A stretch of DNA of 64,000 nt from Leucocoprinus leucothites (lineage: Eukaryota > Basidiomycota > Agaricomycetes > Agaricales > Agaricaceae): positions 620,001 through 684,000 of the forward strand of contig JAACJO010000009.1 in the NCBI GenBank assembly GCA_013368445.1, in the 5' to 3' direction. The first letter of the stretch is position 1. Each line of letters begins with the position of its first letter. The notes beneath the pieces are model-generated. The model was not told the DNA's origin. It did not search any database and worked only from the letters and a program-made list of their open reading frames with translations. The position numbers were made by a program, and so were the translations under genes. Positions 46,256 to 59,757 of the stretch are shown here, piece after piece.

Positions 46256-48884
46256 TCACGCCGTATCATGCCTCTTCAAAGCTGCAGGCCTCCCAGTCGG
46301 CAACCGTCCCCTCGCAATCCTCTCCGCAAGTCTCTCAACCATACTCTCATTCGGCCCATCTTCCTCCCCCCTCATCGCCGCCTCCTCCTCCAACGTCTTC
46401 TTAATCAAATACTCCATATTAAACCCACCAGGCGGAACTTCTCCAGGCCCAGAAGTCGAAGCCGATCCAGAAGAGTAAATATAGTCCGTAGGCCCACTCC
46501 CTCGACGGAATGCAGAACGCATGGACGGAGTGGGGAACATCGCGGGTCGTTGGTTTGTTGTGAATTGAGGTAGGCGCTCGTTGAGGAGATCAGATCGACG
46601 CCTATATCGGTGTGCGTGTCAATTCTTATCAGAGGGCGGAATGTCATTGTCACTTACGCATCAGCAAACGACCTAATGCCATTGATCTTGTTGCCCTGTA
46701 CGCCGAGCACATCAGGTTTAATTCTCGCAGGCCCAGCGGCCTCATCTGGCATGAGCTCCGTTGCACTCTCTGCCTCCTCACTACACGTCCGCAGTCAGCA
46801 ACCACCATCCTGAAAATTCTAAAATAATGGACATACCGCAACAACTGAAACACCATCTGCATCTTCCCAACAGCCAAAATTTTATTCTTAATCTGCTGCC
46901 TTCTCGCAAGCGCAGCTTCGTCGTCATCCTCCCGTTCCTCCTCGTCCGACACTGAATCCGCAAGCTCTTCTTGACTACATATACTCAAAATCGCCAGCAA
47001 CATCTCCGTAACTGTACACAAATACACGTCAACATCCTTTTACACAGAAGATATAAAGTTGAACACCCACTCTTGGCGCCAACAAAAGGCAAACTCCACG
47101 TAAATCCATCCATAAAATTCGGTAACCAGTATGGATGCGGATTCGAATTAAACTGCCTTATCGTTATATTCTTATTCGCATACTTCAGTACCGCAGCACG
47201 ATTGTGGTATACGTCCAGGTAATTCGGCGCAGAGAATATCGTGATCACGGATGGGAAGTGCTTTTTTGGTGTTTTCTTGTACATAGTGAACCTATAACCA
47301 GCATCAGCATGAATGCGATATGCAGTGGAAAGGATGATTCTGCTACTCACCCGGCATCTTGCGCCTCGTGTCCTCTAATCACAGTTAACAAATTATTCCT
47401 CTCCAAAAACTGACACACGGCCTCATATCTACACACCACGCGTATAAATCAGCACTCCATCTCATACAGAAAGTAAAGCACAGTAACCACTCACGTATAA
47501 TTAAACGAGCACCCCCTAGTCTGATTCGGTAAAAAGTTCGAACCAGGCGGAACACCACTCGCTTGTTCCTGGCCAAACGACTGTATAGGATCCGACCATA
47601 ACAGATCGCACAGGAGGCCGTGCGATCCCGGTTCTTGGAATCGATTCATCTGTGACAAATGGGCGCAATGAGTCAGTCACTTGTAGGACAGAGTGGGGCA
47701 CGAGTGAGAGGAAGGATATTAACACGTACGCGATCAAGGTCCTTCAGAGTGACCAATGAAGGGGACAACCCTCCATGTACACAGAAAAACTTCCCATCCA
47801 CCAGTGCGGAAATAGGCAGTGCACAAAAAGACTCAATACAAGCTTCGTACACCTCCGAACTGTACTTGTGCAAGCCTACAGATGATCGTTAGCACCGTCA
47901 TATGAGCATGCGGGGTAAGAAGCCACAAAGGTGACAGACGTACATTCACGCTTAAACGTGAAATATTCTGTCAAATGCCGACATTCGTGGTTCCCTCGTA
48001 ACAATATGACTTTTTTAGGATACCAGATCTTGAGAGCGTAGAGGTACAGTAGACACTGGATGTATGATTGGAGCATGAGTGAAGAGCTGCGGATGGAAGA
48101 GAGAGAGATGTACCTCGATACCAAAATCTCCTCGATCGACGTAATCCCCAAGAAAGAGATACGTCGTGTCTCCAATAGGTCCCCCAACTTCAAACAACTT
48201 CATCAGGTCATACTACACCAACACAATCAGTGACCCAAAAACCTCCAAGATCCACGCGAGGGACTCACATATTGTCCATGAATATCACCGCACACTGCAC
48301 ACAACTCATCAGTCACTCACTACACCATCAAAGATGCTAAAACGCACCAGTCATAGGACTCGAAACCAACACCATATTCGGCTCCTTCCTCAAAACCGCC
48401 ATGGCAGTCTGAATAATCCACAGCGCGTGCGTTTCCAAGATCCTCCCCTCATTAAAGAAATGGTCCTTCAAATAACTCGCATTGGGCATCCGATCTCCTC
48501 TCCCATCGCGCATGAAGAATTCCGCGTCCGTTGGTTTGTGTGTCGCTGGAGGCGGAACCTACAATCAAGGGAGCAAGGTCAGTCTCAATCCATGAGAGGG
48601 AGAAGAGATTTTAGAAAGTATAAACTCACACTCCTAACCCTCCTTTCAGTCATACTTGGTCCCCCCTGTGGCGAAGCATTATTCGTCGGCGGTGGCGGCG
48701 CCCCAGTCGGATAACTCGTCGGAGGTGGTAACACCACTGGAGAAGCAGTAGGCACACTGGCACCGCTTGGACCCCGACTATGGCTGGGGGAGATAGTTCC
48801 AGACGGCGCTGCTCTCTGCTGCGCCTGTTGAATCTGCCTCGCGGCATTTCTTTCTTGTGCTACTTTCGACCTCTTGCCTGACAT
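46256..48884 (-). CDS. CNA1: Calcineurin A, catalytic subunit of Ca2+/calmodulin-dependent phosphatase
   Basis: Protein phosphatase 2B, which controls stress, calcium and morphogenesis responses by dephosphorylating Crz1-like factors. The multi-exon model starts at the ATG at 48884 ([11 protein letters not shown]) and gives about 630 residues. A Pro/Ala-rich N-terminal extension is followed by the phosphatase core with metal and catalytic motifs [40 protein letters not shown] and [10 protein letters not shown]. Next comes the calcineurin B-binding helix region, and then the calmodulin-binding segment ([18 protein letters not shown]). The C-terminal part ([17 protein letters not shown], then [20 protein letters not shown]) corresponds to the autoinhibitory tail. 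All signature residues I can check are present, so it should be active and regulated normally. Confidence 0.95.
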
Positions 48885-50217
48885 GACTCTTGTTCCTTCC
48901 CCTGGTTTGGTAGTGGAGCTGAAGACGCGGCGGCACTACTTGCTGAGGGGTTGATGAATGTGTTGCGCAGGCGTATAAGATGTAAGCGCGTGGTGGTGGA
49001 CGTATGTGGGGTGTAAAGTGGACAACACTGGGCGTAGATGTAAGCGCGCGTGTGTGTGGGCGTGTGGGCGCGAGAGATGGGAAAAGACAAAACACTGAGG
49101 GGAGATTAAACGTAAATTATAAACCGAACGTTCCAAAGATAGCCAAAACAACACGCACAAGAGCCACGCAGCGCAACGCAGATCTTCAAGCGGTCGTTGC
49201 AGAAAGGGTCAAAGGGGAAAGGTGGTCGAAATCAGTCACTAGAGCAACCAACATAAAGCATCTACATCAGCACAACACGCCAATCGCAAATAAACCAGCC
49301 CACCCACCGTCTCTCAAATACAACAGTCGATTTTCCAAAGGACGAGAGGGGACTCAAGCGACCAGATAGATACCGACAGACACAGGCAGAAGACGCACCT
49401 CGTGCGGCTCTTAGTGTTTGTCAGTGTGTTGATCTTCGGTGCCTATCAAGACCGCTAGACGCCCGTCACTGTGGTCAACGGGCACATAAATCCACCGGCA
49501 CACCAACAGAGGACAGACAGAAAAGCTCATGAAGGGAAGCGCACAGTGTAAGCAGAAAGAAGGCCCTAGTGATCTAATATGACTTGGTGGCTACCGTATA
49601 TCCCTCTTTATCAAAGGCCTACCCTTGTAGTCGCGAGGCTGTGCTTCGGCATTAATCCCTATGCGAGGTGATTTTTCCATACAGAACGGACTAATGAGAG
49701 TATTTCTATTAGCAACAGTGGAAATAGTCAACTTGCTTTGTTCCTAGAGTGGATAACGAATGGTATGATGTAGGTGTTGTGAACATTGTCTGAAAGACTG
49801 AAATGACATATTCTCATTTATTTCTCTGGTTCGTCGCGCACAGCAGAGAGGGGGGATCAACTTCCGTTTGAAGAGGTTTCAAGCTTCACGTGCCGCGCTC
49901 TGGCACCATATCCCTAATTCGTGAGTTGGCTACCTCTCATTCTTCCTACTCTCCTGTGGTACTTCAGACAAGTATTTGGCTCAGGCACCCGTTTTTGATT
50001 AACTGTTAGCCACCCAGGCCGAGCCGCTTCGGAAAAATCCATGCCGAACAAACAAACAAGAGCATCGCGTCTGTATTTGTTTATCCTATCTTTGTGTATG
50101 TTTTCCTGACCCATCTGAGCGCTTCTACCGACATACATCAGCGGTACGTCACTTCCAAAAATCAATTGATGTAGGACTTATTTGTGTACACAATGACAGT
50201 TTACCCTCTCGGGAGTC
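48885..50217. other. Intergenic region between calcineurin A and the AIM9-like gene
   Basis: The two genes diverge, so this 1.3 kb contains both promoters. A GT/GC-rich alternating stretch (about 49045-49080) lies in the probable calcineurin leader. No coding segment recognised. Confidence 0.45.
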
Positions 50218-52045
50218 ATGTTCCGAATAATCTCAAAGTCAAAGGCTTCCAAATTTCATGCTTTCACGACCAGGGTCCCAGGAATGTCTAGGACTGTCTC
50301 CAGTACGACCGAAACAGATAAATATTTCCGATTCACCTCAGGTCGATGGTTGTGGAACGAGCGCGAACGTGCGCCTCTCCTCATAACGTTCACGAATATT
50401 CAGCTGATTTTCCGGGGCAGAGAATGAAGTCCGGTACACCCCCTTCGATCCCCGAGAGTTGATACGAGTTTCCTGCAAAGCCACAGGAGCAAGATCGTGT
50501 ACCCTGTTTACGAAGTTGGAAGAAGGTACGTTTACAAATTCAGAAAACTCACCTTATTGCTGAGGGTGTGAGCAGGTTCTTACAATAAGGCATTTCGCCT
50601 TACTCTGGACGACTCGATCAACGTTATTGCTCGTATCCCCTGTCCCCTGGCTGGTCCTTCCTATTTGGTGACTGCGAGCGAAGTCGCAACCCTACAGTTT
50701 ACCCGCGAAGTGCTCAAACTTCCGGTTCCACGAGTCATTACCTGGAGTGGTGCGGCTCAAGACCGCACCAATAACGTCGGTACAGACTTTATTATAATGG
50801 AGGAGGCTCCCGGCGTTCCTTTGGTCAAACGCTGGACGCAACTTCCAACTGCTGATGATGTCCGGCCAGCTCTACAGGGTATACTGGATTTAGAAAGGAA
50901 ACTTGAGTCTCTTCGCTTCTCTCGTATCGGAAGCCTCTACTTCAAGGAAGACGTCAGGCCCGATCTACGTGATGTTCCTCTACTCTCCGGCGACGTTGAT
51001 GATGCCACCCTACGGCTCGCAGAAAGGTATTGTATCGGACCATTGATTGACCGCCAGTGGTGGAGAGGTGATAGGGCTCACATGCGCCTTGATCGGGGTC
51101 CATGTTTGTAACTCGCTGCCCTCTATAATTTGTATTCTGATCCGAACCACTGCAGGGCCAGATACACTGTCCTATTTTACTGCAGCGGCCAAGAATGAAC
51201 AGATACTTATCGCTCAGCAATCACAGAAACCGACCCACTACCGTCGCAAGCCAACACACGACTTCCCAACCCACTCAAAACTCTTGTCCATGTATATCGA
51301 TGCTGCTCCTCATTTTCTGCCAACGGACGACGATCTATGCGCACCAACCCTGTGGCACCCCGATCTTCACTTGAACAATACCTTCGCATCCTCATCCGGA
51401 CCAGGAGAAATACAAAGTATCATTGACTGGCAACACGCAACGGTCCTCCCGTTCTTCATGTCCATGTCTGTTCCTCCGGCTTTGATATACGAGGGCGACA
51501 AAATTGATATACACCAGCCAATCCCTCAACTCCCTGCAAACTTCGAAGAACTTACACCCGATGATCAGGCAGTGTGCCGTCTAGAACTTCGATTGGCATA
51601 TCGACAGAAATGGTACCAGTTCCGAGTGTCCGGTGATAGCCGCAGAAAACGAGGTTGCTCTCTCCCGCATCTGGAATCCCTAATGATGCTCCCTACCTAC
51701 GTCACGCGAGCATGGGCCGACGGTATACTTGATTTACGCGAAGCACTGGACCAGGTACGGGCGAATTGGACCACCATCGCAGGGCCAGGGGTGCCCTGCC
51801 CCATCGAATTCGGTTCAGAGGAGATGATGGAACACAAGAAGCAGATGGAGGCATTCCAGCGCTATAAGGCTGTCATCGCGCTCATGAATTCAAGGCTTCA
51901 GTGTGGAGGAGACGGACTGGTTCTGGACAAGGATTACAGTACATCACAGAAAATGATCGCAGATGTTGAGAAGCTATGGGACGAAAACATAACCGGCTCT
52001 CCCTTCCCGTACAGGGATGGAGAATACTCTTTCTTTTTGTCGTAA
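50218..52045 (+). CDS. Aminoglycoside phosphotransferase-fold protein (AIM9-like)
   Basis: Fungal member of the APH/choline-kinase fold, the family that includes yeast Aim9, a mitochondrial protein. Exons 50218-50368, 50421-50525, 50576-51067 and 51156-52045 give 545 residues. The N-terminus is basic and free of acidic residues (MFRIISKSKASKFHAF), like a mitochondrial presequence. The typical FRFTSGRWLWNE segment follows. Kinase-like motifs are present: Lys region SYNKAFRLTLDDS, IIMEEAPGVPL, the catalytic loop TLWHPDLHLNN (H-x-D-x4-N) and the metal-binding Asp in IIDWQHA. The natural substrate is unknown; the family name does not imply antibiotic resistance here. The gene is divergent from calcineurin A and convergent with the left P450 copy. 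Confidence 0.87.
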
Positions 52046-52361
52046 TGATCCTACATGCTATACACTCGCACTTTTCAGCTTTGTTTTATCTCACCTTGTT
52101 GGTGTTGAATGAATCCTTGAGAAGGCGAAGGTAACTGCGTGTCTTTTATAAAAGAGCACGTGGGGGAGGGTTACGGTACACCGGTATTCTTACAACAGAA
52201 TCTTGCTACGTAAGCTCTACTCTCCCATCGTCTGTACTCCAATTTGTGGCCGAACACGTGCGCCCTTTCCAATGTATTCTCTTTGTTGCTAAAAAGCTTA
52301 TTCTAAGACAAGTCGTCTTCTAGTACGTCTGTGTAATGTCCCAAGGAAAGGATACTAAGCC

Positions 52362-54996
52362 ACTTCAGAACACCAAAGGCTTCATCGAGCATGGATTCAT
52401 AAGCAAAAAAAGAACAGCTCCGCAGGAGTACAACAGATGGTTAAGGGTGTTTGTAAATGTGAGTATGTTTTCTATGTGACCGTGACGATGTTCACTTTAA
52501 TCCATAAGACCGGAGTTGCGAATCAGCTCCTCAGCCTGAATGGACCGAGGAGTGATCCTGCACACGAACGGTTCAGGATAACTAGTTAGCATAATCGTCA
52601 GTCAACGTACATAGAACGAGTGAAGAAACATACGAAAGCGTCCCATTTGTCATCTCAGGTCTGATTGGTATTTCTTTTCCGTCCTTGTCCAAGCTAGGTC
52701 AGACATCGTATACACTCAAAATGTGCGATATGGTGATGAACATAGAATCCTCGGCCAAAAATCTCCCAGGGCAAATCCTCCTTCCATAGCCGAAGGACGC
52801 CACGGTTGGATTGCGAACCGTCGGGTCAATCTTTCCGTCTTTGAGGAACCGCTCTGGGTTGTATGTGAGCGGGTCCTCATAGATCTCTGGGTCGTGTAAG
52901 ATCGACCTAGAAAGGACATTTCAGTTCATGTATTCAATTGGCGAGTCAATCGACATGCCAGGTATTCCCCATGATGATAGTACCTTTGGGTATGTAATAC
53001 CCATTGTATTCGTCTGCTTCCGAAGCCATATGGGCCAATCCTGAAGGCAAGGAGAGCATCAGTGCCCAGACATTACATAGATTATAGGTACATACCAACT
53101 GGTGTTACAGGTTGCCATCTCATTGATTCCTTGACCATTGCATTGATATAGGGAAGGTTTGGTCGATCGTTGAACTCAGGCAATCGGCCACCAAGGACTC
53201 TGTCAAGCTCCTCTTGTGCTTTCTTTTGCACCTCTGGATAAAGAGCCATTGCCATGAAGTAGGATTGCACCGTTGAAACGGTCTTGGGGGTCTCATGAGC
53301 TAGAGTTAGGCTAGATCTGCGACACCGGGTCTCACCGTATCGGCACCGCCTATGAAGTATTCAGCAGAGTATATCAGTTGCAGAAAGGGAGGGCTTACCA
53401 GCAAAAGACATTGCACAAATATTGCGAGCCATGGAATCGCCATCCTGCCAATTAGGCGAGTTCTCATCCAGTAGCTTCTCAATGAGAGCTGTTGTCACAC
53501 ATGGTTCCGCTGTGCCATCTTTCTGTTCGTACAGTCAGCATCCTCATAAACGGAATGACAAAATCCTCAAACCATTCGCTCCTTGACCGACTCCCAGGGC
53601 ATATTCACAAATTTCCTGCTAATCTGACGCCAGTAGTTGGCCTTTCTCTTCCACCCGGCGCCTGGGACCCACGCAGGGATGTACTTCATAGCGGGGAATA
53701 TATCAACCAAGAATCTCCCTGGGATACCAGCTTCTGAGGCACTGGAAAGGGCTATCTCGGCCGTCTTCACATACGAGTCATCGTTGTCATCTGAGATAAT
53801 CATTCCATATGTAATTTTCAGTATGGTTGAGGCAAATGCACTGATTGGTCGGTATCAATGTTCAGGGATACACCCTTGAAGCTTGAGGATTGTGACCTAC
53901 TGCCGCACATGGAGCATGAAGTCATCAGGGGTTTTGAGGAGCCGACGAAGGAAGGCCCGGGCTGTCCCAACGTAGACGTCGTGGTACTTATGAACGACAT
54001 TTGGGTGAAAGTGATCATGAAAAGCGCGGCGATAGCGTCTCCAAACTGTACCATAGGGCATGAGCGCAAAGCTCCAATTCCATTCCATCCTAGGCTTATG
54101 TTAAGCTCACATATAATTAGTACGCCAATTGAGAAAAGAGCACAGACAATTCAGCCAGCATAGGCAAGTGAATACGGTCAGAGTAGTTTGATGACCGCCT
54201 CTCAAAGAGATCGTAGGCCTTTTCCAAACTACCAAGAACCAGAAACGGCTGTCAAAGAACCTTGAAGTAAACCATGTCTCCTGTAATTGCTGTCAGATAT
54301 GAATATAGACCCTACCTAAAGTCATACCGTACATCTTGGACCACTGATCATACGCTAGCCATGCTTTGGATGTGGGAAAGTCCAAGAGGTTATCAATAAA
54401 TGGATACCCCCTTGGACCAGGTGGTAAGGGTAGATGACTGGGTTTGTGTTTATGCTCTTGAAGCCGACCATAGAGCAGCCATCCCAGAGCCAGACCGGAA
54501 GCCCACAGGACTGATGTGGTAGAGAAAAAAGACATGATCATAACCTTTTACCGTGGTAAGGTTTTGGATAGCTTGGAGTTTTGTTGGTCACCTGGCAGTA
54601 TGAATGTCGAGAAGCAATATTGAATTCCCAAGAAAACGAGGTATCATGAGAAAAGGAACTCTAAACAGAGCCAGGTCCTATGACTACTTGAGAGTATGCC
54701 CTGGTGGAGAGGTCAACGACCTTGTCAATTGGGGACAATAGACTGAGACTGGGAAGATTTCTGTCTAGGTCAATGTCAATGGATTGAGGTGGGTAGATAA
54801 TCCCATTGGTAGTACTAGCGACAGTCTACCGTGGTAGATTCATTCTGGCGAGGCTTTGTCGTACTCTGTCGACCCATCGTCGGGATCGGAAAGAGGTCTT
54901 GAATGTGGCAGAAGTGATCCATGATATTCCGTCAACGCATAAAGCATTGGAGGGAAAGACGGCTGGAAAGTTCAAAGAATTGGAAACAACTCTTTG
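52362..54996. repeat. Tandem segmental duplication, left unit
   Basis: This 2.6 kb unit is repeated directly at about 56483-59188. The shared stretch covers the 3' flank (from TTCAGAACACCAAAG), the whole P450 gene and roughly 450 bp upstream of its ATG. Ends are estimates from visual alignment. Confidence 0.75.
52497..54535 (-). pseudogene. Cytochrome P450, left copy, with two in-frame TGA codons
   Basis: Same exon structure as the right copy at 56622-58654. The N-terminal membrane anchor (LWASGLALGWLLYGRL), the [20 protein letters not shown] hinge, the I-helix AGGADT, the ExxR in KESMRW and the heme loop FGYGRRICPG are all preserved. However, 54252-54254 is TGA where the right copy has GGA (Gly in KVLGQ), stopping the protein after about 78 residues. 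In addition, 52699-52701 is TGA where the right copy has CGA (Arg in [10 protein letters not shown]). Splice sites are otherwise intact and the frame is preserved, so the loss appears recent. A selenocysteine or readthrough explanation is not supported by anything seen. Confidence 0.82.
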
Positions 54997-56482
54997 CTCG
55001 CGCTCAGGTACATGCCTCGGTCACACCGTGAGAGACTAGCGGAAACCCGTTACAAACACCGGAACCCGTTCAAGTCTGGCAACCTCAGATATACCCTTCC
55101 AGAAGACACCTCAAAGAAATACTTACCTCGCCTGTTACCCCAAGTTTTTCCCCGACTATTTACCCAAACTGCAGCGGTTGGGTAAATTCTTCGTCTCAGA
55201 GGATCAGGCTCGGCAATGCCAGTTGGCTTGTACCCTTCACTGGTACAACCTCATTCCCCAGTTCCAGAATCTGAGCCGTGGCTCGTCTTCCTAGGTTATC
55301 TATCACTTCTGAGGCGCTTACAACATGACGCGATTAGGTGTAACTCCTGATGAATATTGTAATGCCGAATCCGCGCTCAAGCATGGCTCAGTGACGTTCC
55401 TAATACGGACGCGCTCAGAAAACTACTGAGCTCGTTAAAATCAAATTACCGACTTGGGACTATGCCCAAGGGTAGTGCCTTTGACTGCGACTTGTTCAAC
55501 GTACTCTATGAATTTGATTTCAGCCTAATCTTCAGCTATGGTGATTACTCGAATCAAAACTTTCTTCCTATGCTTGCGGCCCACTTGGTGTGTTATCCTC
55601 TGCCTGTAACCCTTACCATGGCCCGTTATACTAATCACAACGTAGGCTCAAGACCCTAGGGCCAATCCCAACTTTGTTCGAATAAAGATATAGTCGACCC
55701 TATACTCTTCCATCACCTCTCGCTTCTTACGAATGGGAAGCCCGTTGAACCCCTAGTCCTCATAGCTAACGACTCTTTTGCATGTGGAATATCAAGTCCT
55801 AACACCAGCTCTCCTACTCAAAGCCCTTATAATACTCCGTTTATAGGAAACATGGGGTCCGCATCAATCGAATTTGCTGTTATGGGAAACAGCTCGAAGT
55901 CGGGCCTTGCCTGTATTGGAAAGGACTTGACAAATGCAAATTGGTATAGCTGGTAATTGATGGCAATAGCAAACCATTTGGTTAAATGCCTCATCGCCAC
56001 CGACTGATCAACAGATATCTAGGTATCAGCATTGAGAGAAGGAGACTGTTGTATAGGCGTATTAGTGTACTTTAAATGTGTTCCAATAACTTGCTGTCGT
56101 GGCCCTATTTTCCCTTACCTGTCAAGCATTACCTGTTCAAAACCATGAAATTGTTGTGTTTCATTTTTAGACAGTATTTCTACCACAAATTCAATTGCTT
56201 GGCTGCAAAATCAGTAGGTTACTGATCATAATATAATCTAGAACTTTTGTGGTATTGGCTCCAGGCACAGGGCCATCTCACGAGTGCGAGACCCCGAGAA
56301 TAAAACACTGCCGGACAAGATATGAATATCAATTATATTTGTACACTTTTCATAATAGTAGGAACATGCCCTATCCGTAGAAAGAGGTACGAGTGAGAAG
56401 GACGGGGGCTGCGTGGCTCGCGCAATCCAACAAGTATTTTCAAACAAACCGAGTTACCGAAGACGTCCGAAGCTTAGTTTTT
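54997..56482. other. Spacer between the two P450 duplication units
   Basis: This 1.5 kb has no gene recognised. It is not shared with the flanks of the right unit as far as I can see. Only short open frames without family resemblance occur. Confidence 0.4.
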
Positions 56483-59188
56483 GGTTCAGAACACCAAAGA
56501 CCGCACCGAGCATAGATTCGTAAGCTAAAAAAAAAAAAAGATGAACAGCTCCGGGAGAATCCAATCAAGGGTAAGAAATGTCGTGAATATGAGCATGTTT
56601 TTTTACGTGACATTGTTCACTTCAATCCACGAGACCGGAGTTGCGAATTAGCTTCTCAGCCTGATCGGACCGAGGAGTAATCCTGCACGTGAACGGCTCA
56701 GGATACCTGGTTGGTATCTTCATCAATTAATGTACATGGGACCAGCGAAGAAACGTACGAGAGCATTCCATTTGTCATCTCAGGTTTGATTGGTATTTCT
56801 TTTCCGTCCTTGTCCAAGCTAGGTCGGATATCGTACACGCTCAAAATGTGCGATATGAGGATGAACATAGAATTCTCAGCCAAAAACCTTCCAGGGCAAA
56901 TCCTCCTTCCAAAGCCGAAGGACGCCACGGTTGGATTGCGAACTGTCGGATCAATCTTTCCGTCTTTGAGGAACCGGTCTGGGTTGTACGTGAGTGGGTC
57001 CTTATAGACCTCTGGGTCATGTAAGATCGACCTAGAAGGAACATTTCAGCTCGTGTATCTAATTGGCGAGCCAATCAACCTACCAGGAATTCCCAAAGAT
57101 GATAGTACCTTTAGGTATGTAGTACCCATTGTACTCATCTGCCTCCGAAGCCATATGAGCTAGTGCTAAAGGTGAAGAACCTATCAATGCCTAGACATTA
57201 TGTAGAGTGCAGGTACGCACCGAGTGGTGTCACAAGCTGCCATCTCATTGACTCCTTGACCATTGCATTGATATAGGGAAGGTTTGGCCGATCGTTGAAC
57301 TCAGGCAATCGGCCCCCAAGGACTCTGTCGAGCTCCTCTTGCGCTTTCTTCTGCACCTCTGGATGAAGGGCCATTGCCATGAAGTAGGATTGCACTGTTG
57401 AAACGGTCTTGAAGGTCTCATGAGCCAGAGTTACGCTGGATCACTAACACGGGGTCTCACTGTATCAGCACCACCTATGGACTTGCGTTCAGCAGTATGC
57501 ACCAACCACAGAAGAGATAGGCTTACCAGCAAAGGATACCGCACAAATATTGCGAGCTAAGATTTCGTCATCCTGCCGATTGGGCGAGTTCTCATCCGGC
57601 AACTTCTCAATGAGAGCTGTTGCCACACATGGTTCCGCTGTGCCATCTTTCTGTTCGTACAGTCAGCATCCTTGTAAACGGAATTACAAAATCTTCAGAC
57701 CATTTGCTCCTTGACAGACTCCCAGGGTACATTCGCAAACATCCTGCTAATCTGACGCCAGTAGTTGGCCTTTCTCTTCCATCCAGCGCCAGGGATCCAG
57801 GAAGGGATGTACTTCATAGCGGGGAATATATCAACCAGGAAGGATCCTGGGTTGCCGGCTTCTGCGACGCTAGTAAGGGCTATCTCAGCCGTCTTTACAT
57901 ATGAATCGTCGTTGCCATCTGAGATAGTCATTCCATATGTAATTTTCAGTATGGTCGACGCGAATGCACTGGTTGGTCTGGATTAATATCCAAAATTACA
58001 CCTTAATGATTATGACCTACTGCCGGACATGGAGCATGAAATCGTCAGGGGTTTTCAGGAGCCGACGAAGGAAAGCACGGGTCTTGCTGACTTGGATGTC
58101 GTGGTACTTATGAACGATATTTGGGTGGAAGTGGTCGTGAAAAACCCGGCGATGGCGCCTCCACACTGTACCGTAGGGCATGAGCGCAAAGTTCCAAGTC
58201 CATTCCATCCTAGGTTTTGTTGAGCTCACGTGTACTTAGTACACCAATCGAAAAAAGAGCACCGACAATTCATTCACCATTGGGAGGCGAACACGGCTGG
58301 AGTAGTTCGATGACCGCCTCTCAAAGAGATCGTAGGCCTTCTCCAAGCTGCCAAGAATGAGAAACGGTTGTCCAAGGACCTTGAAATAAATCATATCTCC
58401 TGCAATTGCTGTCAGATGTGAATATAGATCATACCTAAACCCTTACCATATATCTGCGACCACTGATCATACACCAGCCACGGTTTGATCACGGGAAAGT
58501 CCAAGAGGTTATCGATAAACGGATACCCCCTGGGACCTGGCGGTAAGGGTAGACCATTAGGATTGCGTTTATGCTCTTGAAGCCGACTGTAGAGAGACCA
58601 GCCCAGAGCCAGGCCGGCAACACATAGGACTGGCGTGGTAGAGAAGAAAGACATGGTCGTGAGCTTCCACCGTGATGCTTGGAGTTTTGTTGGCCACTCC
58701 GTGTGAATGCTAGTAAACAACCTGAATTCCCAAGGGAACAATGTGTCATGAGAAGGAAACCATTAACAGAGCCGGGGTCCCTTAGTTCCTAGAAAGTGGG
58801 TATTGGGTGCCCGGATGGAGAGGTCAACGGATTTGCCAGTTGGAGACGTATCAGAAACCGGGAAGATCCCTGTCTGCGCCAAGCCATGATAGATCGAAGT
58901 GGGTGTATGATCTCGTTAGAAGCTCTAGTAATAACCCGTGGTGTATTAATGCAGAAAATACCTGTTAAACATCATCTCGCGGAATTGATCATTGCGAGAA
59001 ACCAAATGAGTGGACTGGGAAGTCGAGTTGTTCGAAGGCATGGCATCAAAGCCTTTGAGAATCGGGCGGACCGGAAGATATTGTTTTCACCGCAGCAGAT
59101 ATGACCCATGATATTCTGGAAACGCGACATACCCGTAAAGGGTTGGAAGGAAAGAAGCTGGAAAGAAGTGGAGATAGCTCTGCTCAAG
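56483..59188. repeat. Tandem segmental duplication, right unit
   Basis: Direct repeat of about 52362-54996, roughly 4.1 kb apart. Coding parts are very similar and the upstream flank is more diverged. This unit carries the intact P450. Confidence 0.75.
56622..58654 (-). CDS. Cytochrome P450 monooxygenase, right copy (intact)
   Basis: Membrane-bound heme monooxygenase of the large OrdA-like group common in agarics, which oxidises small lipophilic substrates with electrons from P450 reductase. The model runs from ATG 58654 (exon 1: 58447-58654) to TGA at 56622-56624, about 500 residues. N-terminal anchor [16 protein letters not shown]; proline-rich hinge [13 protein letters not shown]-helix [13 protein letters not shown]-helix AGGADT; ExxR in [12 protein letters not shown] motif YNPDRF-like; heme loop [10 protein letters not shown] with the Cys ligand. 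The last exon, after a short intron, encodes [20 protein letters not shown]. The substrate cannot be inferred. It is the functional partner of the decayed left copy. Confidence 0.9.
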
Positions 59189-59686
59189 CGGCCGCTGATG
59201 AGATATTATAAGCGAATTCGGGCTACGACCCTCAGCCTCATCATGACGTGAGCCAAGAGTCCCATTCCTTTAGAAAGCGCAACGGAGATCAGAAGTTTAA
59301 CAGTAGACAGCGACCAACACCCGACTCGAATTCGGATGCATAGTGAGAACGTTCAAAGAATAGGTAGCCCAACTTGATCCCACAACGACATTCCTGATGA
59401 CATCAATTCCCACAAATTATCGGGGCGATCCTCCGAAGCGGCAATCCCCTCTTAGCTCCTCATATAACTCCAACTTCATATTCTTGCTATCGGAACCCAC
59501 GAGTCTCCAGCTCCCCAGCCTCACATATGATGGGGAAAACCAATGCAGTTACAGTTGTAGTCGAAACATCGACCGCCCAAAAGTGAACAGCCAGTGCGTC
59601 TTTATCGCATCGACAAAAGAACCATCACAGCCTACATATGAATTGCCTCGCTCAGGCTCGTTCCCATATTCCATTCCCACTTTCAA

Positions 59687-59757
<71 letters not shown>

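Noticed and set aside
54252..54254. Selenocysteine or programmed readthrough at the P450 TGA
   Set aside because: The intact paralog has Gly at this position, P450s have no selenocysteine, and a second TGA occurs downstream.
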